Source: Ectocarpus siliculosus (lineage: Eukaryota > Sar > Phaeophyceae > Ectocarpales > Ectocarpaceae). From it: 56,457 nucleotides of DNA. The stretch lies in contig FN649727.1 in NCBI GenBank assembly GCA_000310025.1, forward strand, positions 1,429,884 to 1,486,340, read 5' to 3'. Within the stretch, counting starts at the first letter, position 1; each line of letters opens with the position of its first letter. The notes beneath the pieces were generated by a model. The model was given only the letters and a program-made list of their open reading frames with translations, was not told where the DNA came from and did not search any database. Shown here one piece after another: positions 24,220-37,346 of this stretch. The translations under genes were made by a program, and so were the position numbers.

Positions 24220-27200
24220 GTGAAAAAGAAAGGCGCCGAGAAACCCAAGGAATACGCAGAGCTGCAGGCCAAGTACGCAAAGATGCAGGAGATGGATATG
24301 GCCAGGTCCGTCTATTGTGAAAGCAACGCTCCAATCGGTGGTCTAAAATTTCCTTATGTGGAGTATCGATTACACGCAGTGCCGCGAGCATTTCGATAGA
24401 CGAAGGAACAGCCCTTCAACTTCCTCTGAGTGAAACGAAACCTCACCATGAACGTTGTAACTTGGAGACGTATGTATGCAATCCTGCAACAAAGTGAAAA
24501 CAAGGCAAGTTTTGAGCTGTGGTTGGCTTGTGCCTTTGGTCGCTTTCCCACGACAACCTACCCGTAAGAAATTGCCCCCAATTTGAACCACCTTGCTTAC
24601 TCCATGATCAATGGACTTATCTCTGACGCACGCCCTAACCTACCCCCAAAAACATATTGACGGCGTGTTTGTGCCCCAGAAAATGTCGCGAACGTGGAAC
24701 TTTCCTCTATTGTGTCGGTTCTTGACTGATGGCAAACAACATCTTTCGCTCCACGTTCGCGGAAACTGAAGCCACCGCCGCTTCCAGTCACGTTTGAGAG
24801 GGGACGCCTGCACTTGGGACCACGGGTCCGATCGTTAAGCTATGCCAATAGGTCTGGGGTAGGGAGCGGGACAGTGCTTGACAACAACAGCACCCTGCTT
24901 GGCTGCATCATAACAACGGCGATCAACCGAAAACATCCTGTAGGCAGCAGGCCATCGCTGCGAAGGCAGAGCTGCGACGCCGCATCGACCAGGAGGAGAA
25001 GAACAGCAAAATGAACCGGCTCAAGATCCAGAACCAGTGGAGAAAAATCATGCGCCTGGCGAAGGTGACCAAGAAGAGACCGGGGGGGCTAGTGTTGACG
25101 GCCCAAGACCGGATGCAGCGGGGGGCACTGGGGGGGGTTGAAAAAATACAGGGTCGATATGGCCGCCTAAATCCCGCCAAGGCGACTCGAATTCTTAGTG
25201 CACGGTTCAATAGATTTTTTCCCTTCTTGAAGTCATTCCGTTGATTGTCAACCAAGTCAAGCCGCGCGAATAGTCGGGGAGCAAACCGCGCAACATCCGT
25301 AGTACGGGGTTCATTGTTCCGACGAGCAGGGGCGAGCACAACTTTTCTCGAGCGACGGAATCGTCTCGCTGCGCTAAGAAATGAACACACAGTACTACCC
25401 AGGAAAACGCTGATCGCCAACCAACGGAAGAGTTGTCCAGGTTCATCTGCTCTCAGCTGGAGAGTATCGTTAGCGGTATCGGATTCCTGCTGTTCGATGT
25501 TCCCTGGGCCCAAAATATAGAAAATTCCGAGCTGAAAGGTGCTTCTCGGCGATGTCGGCGTCCTTGAAGCATGACACTTTTGCGTCGTGTGTCAGGTGGA
25601 AAGTCTTCGCAAGGACATCGAGATCCTCTCGCAGAACCACGAGCGAGACGTGGACCGAAAGGATGCCATCATTCAGATGCTTGACCGAGACCTCGAGGAG
25701 GTGAGTGATTTCCGCATGCGTAGGCTTGTGTTATATCCATGTGGTGAGGCCGGAAGCTTTGGTTCATCTTGTTCTGTTTTCGAGATGACATCGGTGGACG
25801 ACTTGCGTTGCGATGGGATGTTCGGCTTATCTGTCACGAACGCACAACAGGGAAAAATAAGTGAGGGAGAAGCAAGACGAAATAAGTATGTAGAGAGAAA
25901 AGGGGAGGGACAGAAACACAGACACAGAGAAGCGGGGTCGTGCTAAACACAGGCTGAACATGTGTGTAACGCTACTACTCTTAACAATTGCCGTAGCGGT
26001 AGACTGGAAGTTGTTGAAGCATTGAAGGGTGATGACGAAGCCCGCGGAAGTCCTTCTGGGGAGTTCATGCACGAGCCGGGATAAGAACGAATGGCGATGC
26101 AAAGGATTGCGCACCCAGCTCCCTGCCTCACCATTATCAAACCCAAAGTGTAACGCGAATATGTGCTTGAGATTCATCTTCCTCATACCTATGTACCCCC
26201 CTCATCCAGAACAGAATATGGGTATTAAAAGGTTGATTGGAGGAGCTCTTTGGGTTCAAAGGGCCAAAAACACCAGAACACCGGGCGTGGTGGGGTGTAG
26301 ACAACATGACGTACCTCGGTAAGGATAGGTGGGCAATTGAGTGGGATACAGCGCCTAGGTTTTCCTCCCCCCGCACCTCCCTCCCCGATCTTGGCTGCTT
26401 TGCCCATCCTCCCAACCCGATGCGACCCAAAACAGGCCGAGGATCAGTTCCAGACGGCTCTTCGGGCGCACCTCCAGAACATGGATCAGCTCATTGATTT
26501 GCAAGACTCCAGGCTGCTAGCGCTCGAGCAGGAATTTGAGGTGGAGCTCAAGACGCTACAAAAGGTGCGCCACTACCATGAGAGGAGATTGGTGTCATTT
26601 TCGTTGCATCGGTGGGATCACGACTGTTAGTCATGCCTCAGTTATCGAGGCTGAATCGATGTTACTGAAGGGTATTTGAAATCCCTGTTTCCGATAGAGA
26701 TGGACTTGGTGGCCAGGCGGAACCCCCTACTGCTTGTCCCTTTCGTTGCTGTTTCATGCACCATAAGCACACAAGAGGTGTTTTCTATTGTTGATGGCCT
26801 TCGAAGCGGGTAATCCGTTCACCGGGCAATTCCCATGGGATGGAGGAAGCACCTTTCCTTCAGTGGACATTGCCATAAACCATTGTTCATGATTTCGAGA
26901 AGGGGGTAGTCGACGATACCATTCCTAGAATCGGAAAACAAGTTTGTACACGCGCCTGACGACAACTCAAGTTCCTCTAAGGACGCACACAGCCGATGAT
27001 GACATCGGTTTACATGAATTAATGTGTTTGAGGCAACAGGAGTTTGCAGAAGAGCGAAAGCATGTAGTCAAGCAGCACGCGGCGGAGGTGCAAGAGCTGA
27101 GCGACATCATCGCCGCCGTAGAGGTGTGTCATGCATGTTGTGCGAAGTTGCGTTGCAAACACCAACATGTGATTACGAGGGGGTGTTCAGTTGCTTCCGC

Positions 27201-30200
27201 TATTCCTCCATGAAGTTCGGAGACACTAGATGCGACGATCGCAGGCTACAACGCGCACACCCACAAAGGACACGGAAGAGCAATCTTCGAGCTCCTCCAG
27301 TCCCGTGAACAGGAGATATTATTTGAGACAATGTGCGGGGGATGCTTGTTTTTTTTGTAGGCCGTCTGCAGATGGTCTCCAAGGGAACGCGGCAACGCTA
27401 TGATGAGCACACCAACTGAACGATCTTTCTGTACATTGCATCCACGACACAGGCACAAGAGGAAGAACGAGAGGCCGACGCAAAGCAGGAGCACGAGCAG
27501 CAGCGTGAAGAGATCCGAAATAAGGTATTTGTGTGCTTCCCCAAGAGGCGGAGTCGTTCCACCATGGAGTACGTGTGGTTCATAGGTCGGCCTGGGGCCA
27601 TGGTGCTCTGCCAAGAGAAGTGAAAATCTGTGAATTTTCGAGAGCGAATGGAACGTCGTCATTGCTAGCGAAGCGTGCGGGCGCCAAGAAGTAGTCGGCT
27701 TTACGTATGATGCCTTGGCGCCAATGATATGCATGTACAGTAGTACCTCGCCAGAGTCCTGTTTTGGAAGCAATTTTTATTCACTCACATGGGCCTAGGT
27801 GTTGTGAACATGTGTGAAGTACGTTGGTCCCTGATCGACCAATACGGTGAGCCCAGTTTGGGAAACGTTAATAATTCCGCTCTGCATTGTATGGAAAGAC
27901 TAGATGGGGTGGTATGCAGAATGATTCGCTTCAATTTGTGGACAAACGGTGGTGATTACACGATGATACTCCACTTTTCTCTTGCCCGTCAGACGCCCAC
28001 AGTTCGCTACCAAGCGTGCAAATGACGTTAAGGTATATGATGCATGGTCAATGAGCCAAACTCGGGTCGGTTGCCAATCCCCACGAACATCCACACCCGA
28101 CCCCAATGTGCGTCATTACGCCCGCCTGCCCTCTCTCTGCTGTCTGACTTCCACGTCCGCTGCTGGGTGGGATCGATCAATCGATTTGTCTCTCGGTGAT
28201 CGTTGATCCGTTCGTCTCCGGGCTTATACCTCCGCATAGAACTTGGAGGAGATAAACGTCCTTCGCATCACGCTAGACACTCAAATCGAAGACCTAGAGC
28301 AGCACTTCGAGACGGCGCACATCAACTACCTGCAGGTGCGTCAACGTGTAGATTTGCAAGACCCTCATGTAGACTAAACGGTTGTTTCCGTCAGATAGCT
28401 AGCAGATGTGTGCACGCCTCACCTGTTGCACTTTGTGGTGGAGTCAAAGATAAATCCTATGCCCTACATTTTGGTTTGTATGGCAAAGTTTACGGTGAAT
28501 TCGAAGGTAACTATTATCTGATCATAGAAATTCCACCGAAGTCGGTTGCAGCTTCCGCAACCCAGACAGCCAGACGCATCGTCGAAAAAGAGGATTCATA
28601 ATGAATACAGATGAGCCTGCTTGCAGCCTCTGCCTATCCAACCACCATTGCTATACCGACACTTTCCCTGACCCTCGTTCTTCTTCCTATTATAGAACAC
28701 GGATCAACGAACGACGGACTTCAAGTACCTCACTTCCAAAGATCAGGAACTAAGCCGGGAAATCGAAGTCAAGATACGCAAGATTGAGCGCCTGCAGAGC
28801 AGTCTCCAACACTGGCGAACAAAGGTATAAAACCCGATGCCCCATTTCACACGAACGCAAATGCTGCTTGCAGACTGCACGGCCCCCATTGGACCGACTA
28901 CGTTAACCGATCGTGTGCCAATCACCGTTCAAAGGAACGAAAACATACAACGTTGCCCATAGCGTACGGACTTCCTGAATAGGTGAGACGGAAACAAGGC
29001 TGTTGGTCACCGGCTTGGCGAAAATAAATGGAGCTATAGTTACTGAACACGCAACACATCTGGCCAGATTTGAGTCGCCCCCCTCCACACCAACACGAGG
29101 CGTCAACGAAGCACAAAGGGTGACATTACTTTACTACGGCACTTTGTTACTTTCTAGACATGATGCGTGAAAGATATCATGGAGCACAGCAGTCTCTTCT
29201 GAAGGGCGGTACTGCGCATACAGAACGGTGTCACTCTGAACTGTGATGCTACCAAATAGAACACCAATCGCATGGGCAGATGTGTACAACAGAATCAAAA
29301 TATGAGAGTGAACATCACACGATTTTTCACACTCACTACGCTTTTCCACGCGACAGATCGCGCAAAATGTGAAAGAGAACGCGGAGCGGAACAGCTTTTT
29401 GATGGAGGAGAGGAACGCAATTCAGGGACACTTTCAACACCTGAAGGGGAGGATGAACAAGTTCAGAGCCGCGCAAGCCAAGCGCCTGGGGGAGCTTACT
29501 CAGGTGCGTTGAGTCACGTTGTTTCATCATTTATTTTCTGCAGCAAATATTAACTTCTTTTTCACACATATCAACGGTTCTCAGGTGGGCTGTGTGTATC
29601 AGTACCTTTGACCCACCTCATTTATCCGAAATGTTACCTGCTGCGACGTGTAACGGTGTCTGGGCATGGTTCTAGTTATGACGTGTAGCGCGTTGGGGGG
29701 CTGTGCATTTCATATAGTACTGACGTGCTCACAATTCTAAAATGAAACTTGCTTACGAGGCCTTCGGTGAGTAGTGAGGATAAATACCAAAAACAGCCAA
29801 GGGACATTGTCGAGTCCTTCCCTGGTCATTGGTTTAAGGGCTACGACTCAGGAAGAAAATTTAGTGATTTATCCAACGTGAGCCCGGCCGGTGCGTCAAA
29901 CACATCCCAAAAAATGTAGACTGGCGCCAGAGTAGATGATGGAACAGGGTGGGGGAGTCCAAACCAAGCGTTCTACAGTGACAAAATTAACTGCTTTATG
30001 CATATGTCGTCGATATTGGGGTTCAGGGTCAAGGGGTTGGGTTGTAAAAGGTTATGACCCCGGGTTTGGATGGAATTTGGCGCCATGCAAGTTGGTTTCC
30101 ACGGAAACTTGCGGACGCGATGAACGTTCATGAGCTTCCCTGGCAGTCCATGGAATCCTGAATGAACTTAAGGGTAACATCCCATCGATGGACCTGTCCA

Positions 30201-33200
30201 CGAAAATATTTACTTTTCTCGAACGTTTTGGCTTCGGTGGAAGCTTTTCAAAGGGCTAATCGTCTATCTGCACCATTCATTCACCACTCACAGACGACAG
30301 GATACGAACACCCCCCTTGGGGCAGTTGTCATGACAGCTACTGAACAACCTTTCGTTCCTTGGTCCCACTCCGTTTTCTACACCTCTTTCGTTTACAGAA
30401 TGCCAACGCTGTGCAGAACAAATTGCAGGAACAACTAAAAATGGCGAATCAGATCCTAACCCTAGCGGAGCTTGCGAGGAAGGCCGAGACCGAGCAAGAG
30501 AAGGCAAGATGGCATGCCTTTACTTCAGCTCCCACGCACCGATCGAAAGCCTGTTATGATGGTCAGCAATATCCGGCGGAAAGTGGCGCCATTAAGCACA
30601 AGTAACCGGTTGCGTCTTTCTTCGGACTCTCTTCCCGATCAAACCCAACAGCAGTCAACAACATCGATACAGCATGCCCACACCCGCCCGCCAACTTCAC
30701 ATGGCACTTGAGTCCTTACGGCCTCGGCCCCCGTGTGCCTTATACAATAACGACGCTTGTCATTGTGTGCAATAAACGCTGTCTGTGAAAGCCAGCTCTT
30801 GCTGTTGTGCTGCTGGGATAACACGCAACATCACAGTCAGTCGTACGTACCAAGCGTAGCCGATGTTCCGCCAGTCTCGACGTAGCGACTCCTCCCGCCC
30901 AGCGGTAGTGGTCTCCGCCCCGTCGGAAAAGGCAACAACACTAGCTCCCGGAACAGAATGTCCTAAACCAGCAGCTGGCAGTGTGGTCTAATCGTACGTC
31001 TAGCAGTCCCTGTGCTCCCAGCACTGCTGGTGCTTCAACGTGATCGGGCGCGAACAGAATGTCCTGCGAGCAGCTGCCTTATCTCGGCGCGCATGCCTCC
31101 TCTCCTGCAAGCACGCAGACATACTCTTTGCCATATAATATAAATGCCCACTTCTTTTGTCAACTCCAATAAACACCAATTTCAGACTCCTCCCCCCTTA
31201 GGTAGGATCCATCTGAAATACTCACGTTTTTTTTTGTCGACGTATCATCACGTACACTATTTGTTCCCTTCCTTCCTCCCGTCAACGCGCGGATTTCGCC
31301 TAGTCCCAAACGCTGATTCACTCGAATGCCCAACCTAGCTCTCGGCCATCAGCTGGAATATCTGGCGCTATATCCAACACTGTGCAATTCTACCAATCAA
31401 GCAGGTACTGCCGTTCTACGTTAGTGCCAACACTGATGAAGTGGAAGAAGAGGCAGAGAGAATCTTGAAGGCGGAGCGGGATCTAATTGGTGGCAAGAAG
31501 GTACGCGGGGCATTCCTGTCCGTCGTTCTTCCCCGCGTTCTCCTATTGAAATCACCCCGTGTGTGAGACACGACGAACCGTTCGTGTGTGCGTGTGTGGA
31601 CAATGATGAGGCAGGTTCGTTGAAGATTGGCCTCAACCTTGAACTGTTGAAGAGTGATCCACGAGTCCCGCGCCCGCTTTACCCGAGGATGGTCTAAAGT
31701 AGTACTTGACCAGCACGTCAAGCGCCGGCAAAAGCGCCATGTAAGCGGAAGCAGAAAAGGACGCTGGCGAGGTGACGAAGAGATTCCTACGGCCACTCTT
31801 TGCTCTTGTCGGCGTTCAAAAGGGCCTACTTGGGGTTATTCCCAACGGCACATGGCTCAACTACTGTAGTCTAGACCATACGGGTTGTTTGGCAAAATAA
31901 GAGAAATGGAATGGAATGAGAAATGGAATGGAATGAATTGAAGATCCGCGTGCAATAGTATACTCACTGAACGATCTTCGCATGATCCGCCACACGTGCG
32001 CATTACAGTCCTGGGACGTTTCCTATTGGTATGAATCCCGTTCCCTTTCCTTTCCCCCCCGGTACGCAATACAGAAGCCCAAAGGGGTAGGGGAGGAGGA
32101 AGCTGTAGTCCCAAGTCCTCTGCAGTCGTCGGCCTGGGGGAAGAACGGCCAGCCGGTGCCAAGATGGAACCACCTAGATAACTTTCACAAGCGCTACAAC
32201 AAGGCAAGTGAAGGGCGTTGAGAGTAATTTTCAAAGGTTGAGTAGTATTGCTCAGCAAGATCGGTGTAGCAAGGAATGTCGTCCTCCTACTTGCTAATCC
32301 TAGCATGATACGTAAAACAACAACATGACTGTTGAATGAAACAAACGTTTCCACATTTTCTTCAGAGCGAGGGTACGGGTTGGAATTGACGCCCTTTGGT
32401 ACCAGTCGTGCATCGTTTTACCCATCAGTACTCGTAGGACAGGACACGTCGGCGGCTTCACTGTTTAACAAATAAGTGCGAGTCGAAGATCCACCCGAAG
32501 CACCACCCGCCCATTCCCAAACCGCCCAACCCCAAGCAGGCGTTGCTCGACAAGCTGGCGGTGGAACGCGAGCAGAACCGCCTTGAGGCCGAGAACAGGG
32601 ATCTGCAAAGCATCGTGAAGCAGGTGAGTCCGCAGTTTCCATTGACCGAAGAAACAAGCGAAGGGCTGGGGCAGAATATGGACGTCCTTTCACGGACGTT
32701 TTAGGTTCACTGGATGGTAGGCGATGGAGTCGACCCAGAAGAACTTCGAAAGTGTATGGCTACAAATAGAGAGGTAGAGACACACGCGAGTAGTAGATAT
32801 TGTGAGCACCCCGTCCCTCCTGTCCTGTAGTCTATGTTGCGAAGGGCTGTCGCACATTCGCATACCGGGGCAAACAAACAATGCCGAACCCAGGCATTCA
32901 TCATTTCGCGACAGACACCTCCTTGCTCGTTAGCCGACACTAGCACCGATAGGAGTGCGACAGGAACATAACGAAGACTATCTCCCCCCTCCCGTCCGCC
33001 CACGCGCGTGGTATCTATGCATTTGCATGTGGGTGCCCTATTATGCGCCACCTCAGTATCTGGATGGGATTAGCGTGCCGGAAGACGTGGTTTCTGCTCC
33101 TAACCCTCTGCTCGTGGTGAACGGCAGGGTCAACATGGCCGCGCCGGATGTAGGGGCCGTGGGGGGCGGGGAAACTCGCCAGATTGCGGCCATTGAGGCG

Positions 33201-33248
33201 AACCACATGGTTTCCACCGGAAGGGTCAATACTCGCGTCGGCCTGTAA
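24220..33248 (+). CDS. DRC2: DRC2/CCDC65, nexin-dynein regulatory complex subunit 2
   Basis: Fourteen exons: 24220-24305, 24944-25064, 25596-25700, 26436-26564, 27040-27123, 27453-27524, 28240-28335, 28696-28824, 29357-29503, 30399-30503, 31405-31500, 32075-32203, 32477-32623, 33057-33248 (TAA). They give 545 residues against about 480-500 in animals. Family landmarks occur in order: [73 protein letters not shown] then VLPFYVS; FHKRYNK; and [12 protein letters not shown] near the C-terminus. DRC2 is a coiled-coil rod of the N-DRC linking outer doublets and regulating dynein in motile cilia. Introns after 30503 and 32203 start with GC. The initiator exon upstream of 24220 is unidentified and may be the ubiquitin-like exon at 23043. 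The acceptor at 32476 (AAG) is uncertain by a few codons. Confidence 0.93.
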
Positions 33249-35813
33249 AGTTGTTGTTGCTACGGTAAACGCCTACCGCTGCGTGGGTCGACGCGTGGAG
33301 TATTGTTATGAGGATTGGTGATGATATAGCGCTGTACGTTTCTGTAGGTGGTCAGGAGTGAACAACACGTAGGGAGAATTCTGCGGATGACCTTCGCCCT
33401 GTGTGGCCTGGGCTGGTGCACCAAAACATCCCGTAAGTTGAAAAAATTGACACCCGAAATGGGTGGAAGGGTAGCCGAACGGCCACCCTCACGCACACTT
33501 GAAACGTCGTCTCGAAAAGCGCGCTGTTGCTATAAAAAAGAACCTCGCCCCCCGACGGAAAGGATCAATAGCACAGAGCAAAGTAGTGTCGCGATGACAT
33601 GGTCCGCACTCCTTCGGAAGTACCAAGATCTTCCCAGTTGCACTGGTTGACATGCCCGTTTTTTCCAGGTTTTCATATTCTCAACTTGCACGAGTCAGGT
33701 AGAGGCGCTTGTGGCCGGGAGGCACAGATTCCTCAATCTGACCGGGTTACGTCACCTCTTCCATAGTTTGCCACTGCGCAAATCCGAGGGCATGGGTCGA
33801 CGAAACTCAACTTGGAATGCTGCATCTCTCGTCCTGCACATCACGGTTCTTTGTATTGGCATTTCTCTCACAGCCGGGCTCAAAGGCTTGAGATTCGTCG
33901 GGAATCATCTGCGCCACAGGTAAATCCCAAGGTTCCCCGCTGTTTCCTACATAGTTGCGGGTGGGGTCTCATCCCCGCGTCAATCGTTTTCGATTACATA
34001 GACTACACTGCATTGTTAATCGTTTTCGTCAACAAGCCTGCGCACAACAAGCGGTGTATCGGATCCCTGAACGTAGTCACACCGCCTGCCTCACTTTTCT
34101 GACCGCTCTCTCGATCGAAGATACAAGATAACTCAACCAATTCCAGGCCGGTCGAATTGGTTTTGGCCGGGAAACGGCAAATCACTCCGTCCAACGTCGA
34201 TCCTCGCCACCCAAGCCTGTTTTTGTTGCTTCCAACAGATAAAGGACAAGAGCCTCTCTACTGTAGTACAGCAGTAGTCTATTTAGTGTGTTGGTTCTTT
34301 CACTCCTCCCTAGCCAATTTCAGGACGTCGAGGTGTACCCCCTGACTGAGATGCACGACTGCTTCGTTGTCTCGTCCCAAGGGTACGCATGCGCAAGGCT
34401 CATAGCAATCGATCACGAAACACCGAGTTGAGTCTGAGCATATAGTCTGGTGGCGAGTGGCGAGACATCCTTTAATTAGGAGTTCCGCCGCTTCATGCCC
34501 CGAAACGAAGCAATAATTTTTTGAACCTCCCGCCGCACCGTGCGCTGGCTCTCTGCGCCACCGACAGGTGAGCCAGTGGTGGTCCAGTGGTGAGTGATAC
34601 GGAGGACGGAGTTTGCTGCGAAAATCCAATTATGGTTTGGTTTCGGTCGAATTCGCTTTGCTGAATTGCCCCCAAAGACCGCCACAGAAAAGCTCCCACC
34701 TGGCCTTCCTTGCGGATGCGTCGTTGCGCAGCGTAACAGCAGCAGCAGCTGCTGTAGTTTGGTCTCTCTTTGAAGCAAACAGCGGTTGCTCACTTGGCCG
34801 AGCGCTGAGACTATAGCTCTGTCGGTCTAAACGGATGAAGAACCTGGGCGCTCCACACATGGGATGTGTCACACACCGTGGCCGACCTACTGTATGTAAC
34901 CCAACCCTTACCCTACCCCTCACCCACGGCCAAACGCGGCTGCGCGGCGTGACGAGTGAAATACCCCGTCGGCTCCATGCGGACTGCAAATGATACAAAC
35001 AACCTTGTGTGTGCGCCAGAGGGAGCCCAAAAACGTGGCAGAAACACAAGAGTGGCAGGCGGAGGGCAAAAAGAGGTCCGTGGCACACACAAATGATGTT
35101 GCTCGTCCGCGCTCACAGCACACGTTGGTGACGCTTGGTGACGCTCACATGCATTCGACACTTGAAAAAGAAAAGAAAAGTATCATCCATTGTCAGAGAG
35201 AGAGTGGCAGTGGTCAAACCAAATCCATTTTTTTTTTCGGGTTTCAACTTCTAACCGGGGGACTAATAAAGTTGTGCGAACTTTCTGCTTCAAGAATTTG
35301 AAAAATAGTTAGGGCAAGAAAAAATATACTTCTACAATTACTCCTCTTTTCTCTCGACGAACGGCCCACTGCTTACTGTCTTCCCACATGCACACTCTTT
35401 GCTGGCCCCGCCTCGCACGGCAGCAGCAGCCGCCGCCAAACACAGGAGTTCCACAGCCAGCGCACGGATCGACCTCAGGGTTGACGGAAGGTGTGTATGC
35501 TACTCTCTTCCCTCGCTCTCATCTCATCTGTGTCAGAGCTACACACTAGACGTGTGTCCATCGACGCATGCGAGGTTTTGTGTACGAGGTGATCCCAAGG
35601 CACAGAGACGGCACCACCCCACCTCCCTGCACGAACAGGTCTTCATCTCTGTGGTGTGTGGATGTCCTTCAGCGCAAACCTGTCTACCATAGTATCTCTT
35701 CTAGCGTTGCTATACGTACATGGAGTGTCTACATGCTCTGTCGTCTCTGTCGGTTGAACAAGAATTAATTTGGAAATTACAGATTTATTTGCGACGAAAA
35801 TTCCAGGGGGCTC

Positions 35814-36044
35814 GTGTTGGCGTTTTTGATTTCGCTGTCCCGAGGCAGGGGAGGGAGTGTCGCGCTCGCATTTACGCACGACAGCGGCGGGATAGCGTTG
35901 TTGAACCGGCTCTACGTGGCGACGAGGAAGAGGCGATCGTGGCGTCCGCAGCCAGTCGCCGCCTCGTCCACAATTGTTATTCCTCCACCCTCCACCTCGC
36001 CTTCCCGCGCCGATACTTTTCTTGCAGGGGCCTCAGATAATTAG
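35814..36044 (+). CDS. Possible terminal exon of an unknown gene
   Basis: After an acceptor-like TTCCAG (ends 35806), a frame of about 78 codons runs to TAG 36042-36044 and reads LVLAFLISLSRGRG, then FTHDSGGIALLNRLYVA and a Ser/Pro-rich end. Earlier short open pieces with donor-like ends (for example near 35490) could precede it, but I could not join them. No family recognised. Confidence 0.2.
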   Translation: MLAFLISLSRGRGGSVALAFTHDSGGIALLNRLYVATRKRRSWRPQPVAASSTIVIPPPSTSPSRADTFLAGASDN

Positions 36045-36095
36045 CCCGGACACCCCCCCCCGCCGCCAAATATTGCTGTTATTGAGACCCCACCC

Positions 36096-36197
36096 CGAAC
36101 CAAAATTGAACCAATTTGCCTAATCTCAAAAATTGAACCAAATTACCCACTACTCGCAAATAATTGATATTAGGCAAATTGGTTCAATTTTGGTTCG
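36096..36197. repeat. Perfect 29 bp inverted repeat (hairpin, 44 bp loop)
   Basis: Arms 36096-36124 and 36169-36197 are exact reverse complements, including the AT-rich core CAATTTGCCTAAT. The loop repeats part of the arm (AATTGAACCAAATT). Miniature foldback element or hairpin RNA precursor are both possible. Confidence 0.85.
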
Positions 36198-36625
36198 AGG
36201 TTGGGAACCGGTACCAGTGGGAACCGATACCAAAAAAAAACCTTAGCCAAGAAATGTGTGTGTTTATTTTGTTGTGGGATATACACGTATCTGGAATTGT
36301 TGTACTGCAACCGACATGTTGCAGTATGATTACTAAGTACTCTAATGTCATGCTTGATTTTAGCGTTTGCAAACTTCCAGCGATCTTGCTTTTCGCCCTG
36401 TAGCGGGGGGCACCTTGACACAAACACACACATGGGTATAGACACAACAAGCACATGTAGATCCCAAACCCATCAAAACTTAATTGTGTCAGCAGGCCTG
36501 TGTTAAGGAGTGTGGCTGCTAGCTTAAATAGGGTACATCTTATTGTTGATAGGATGTGGGTCGGTCCCAGGAGGTATACCCTTCAGACACCTACCCTCTT
36601 AGGATTTGTCTAGTCTGCGTATCCC

Positions 36626-36683
36626 CTGAGGTGAAGTTGGATCCCCACTTCACCTCAGACCCTTGCTGATCGTCTCTCAGCAA
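36626..36683. repeat. Two consecutive perfect short hairpins
   Basis: CTGAGGTGAAGT / ACTTCACCTCAG (36626-36637 and 36647-36658, 9 nt loop) is followed by TTGCTGA / TCAGCAA (36663-36669 and 36677-36683, 7 nt loop). They sit in a segment beginning TGTTAAGGAG at 36493 that might be an LTR-like remnant; this is not established. Confidence 0.55.
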
Positions 36684-37121
36684 TAACAAGCAACTTTCCC
36701 ATCTCAACGTGATCGTGGACAAGCGTGTCAACGACAGAACCTACCTTCATCTATCTCTAGGAGCAAGCTACTACCCACGGCTTCCCCTCCTTGAAATATG
36801 GCGTCAGCTGGATACTGGTTCGAATCTCCTTGGGTGCACGTTTTTTCTCCTGACTTGGACATTTTCCCATGGACACCATGTGTGTCAGTCCTGAGAACCC
36901 CTCTTGGAATCGATCCTAAAAAGAACCTTGTGACACTTCCATCGAATTACCCGTCCTGGCCACAAGAGGTTCCCAGTTGAGGGTAAATTCTGTGGGTGGA
37001 GAGTGTTAAGGAGGACCCGATTCGCAGGGTATCCGTCGATTGACTTTTACCAGAATCGGTACACCTTCGCACCTGCACCCTCGACCGTCTCAAACGTGTA
37101 TTTTTTGCACGAAAAACAAGT

Positions 37122-37346
37122 GTACCGGAAGAGGCGGAGAGATGACACCCCCCCTAGAACTTTTTCGAAGCTCGATTGCTTCATCATCAAACTTGTGTTA
37201 ACACCAACTATCGTGGTTTTGGGAGCATCTCTTTGAGGGCTTCCCGTAGACGTATGTTGGGCTCTTTCCTTACCCACATGGCTGTGGAGCAATCGAGTTC
37301 GAAAGTCGGTCTATGGGGGGCGCCATCTCTCCGCCTCTTACGGTAC
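37122..37346. repeat. 59 bp imperfect inverted repeat
   Basis: Arms 37122-37180 and 37288-37346 are reverse complements at roughly 80-85% identity, with a 107 bp spacer. They share AAGAGGCGGAGAGATG and CTCGATTGCT blocks. The inverted copy explains why related KRRRD-type ORFs appear in two places. Confidence 0.85.

Noticed and set aside
24923-25513. 196-codon minus-strand ORF
   Set aside because: Antisense shadow of DRC2 exon 24944-25064 and its intron.
36820-36850. tRNA gene suggested by GGTTCGAATC
   Set aside because: Flanking bases do not pair as a T-stem, and no acceptor stem or D-arm could be placed.
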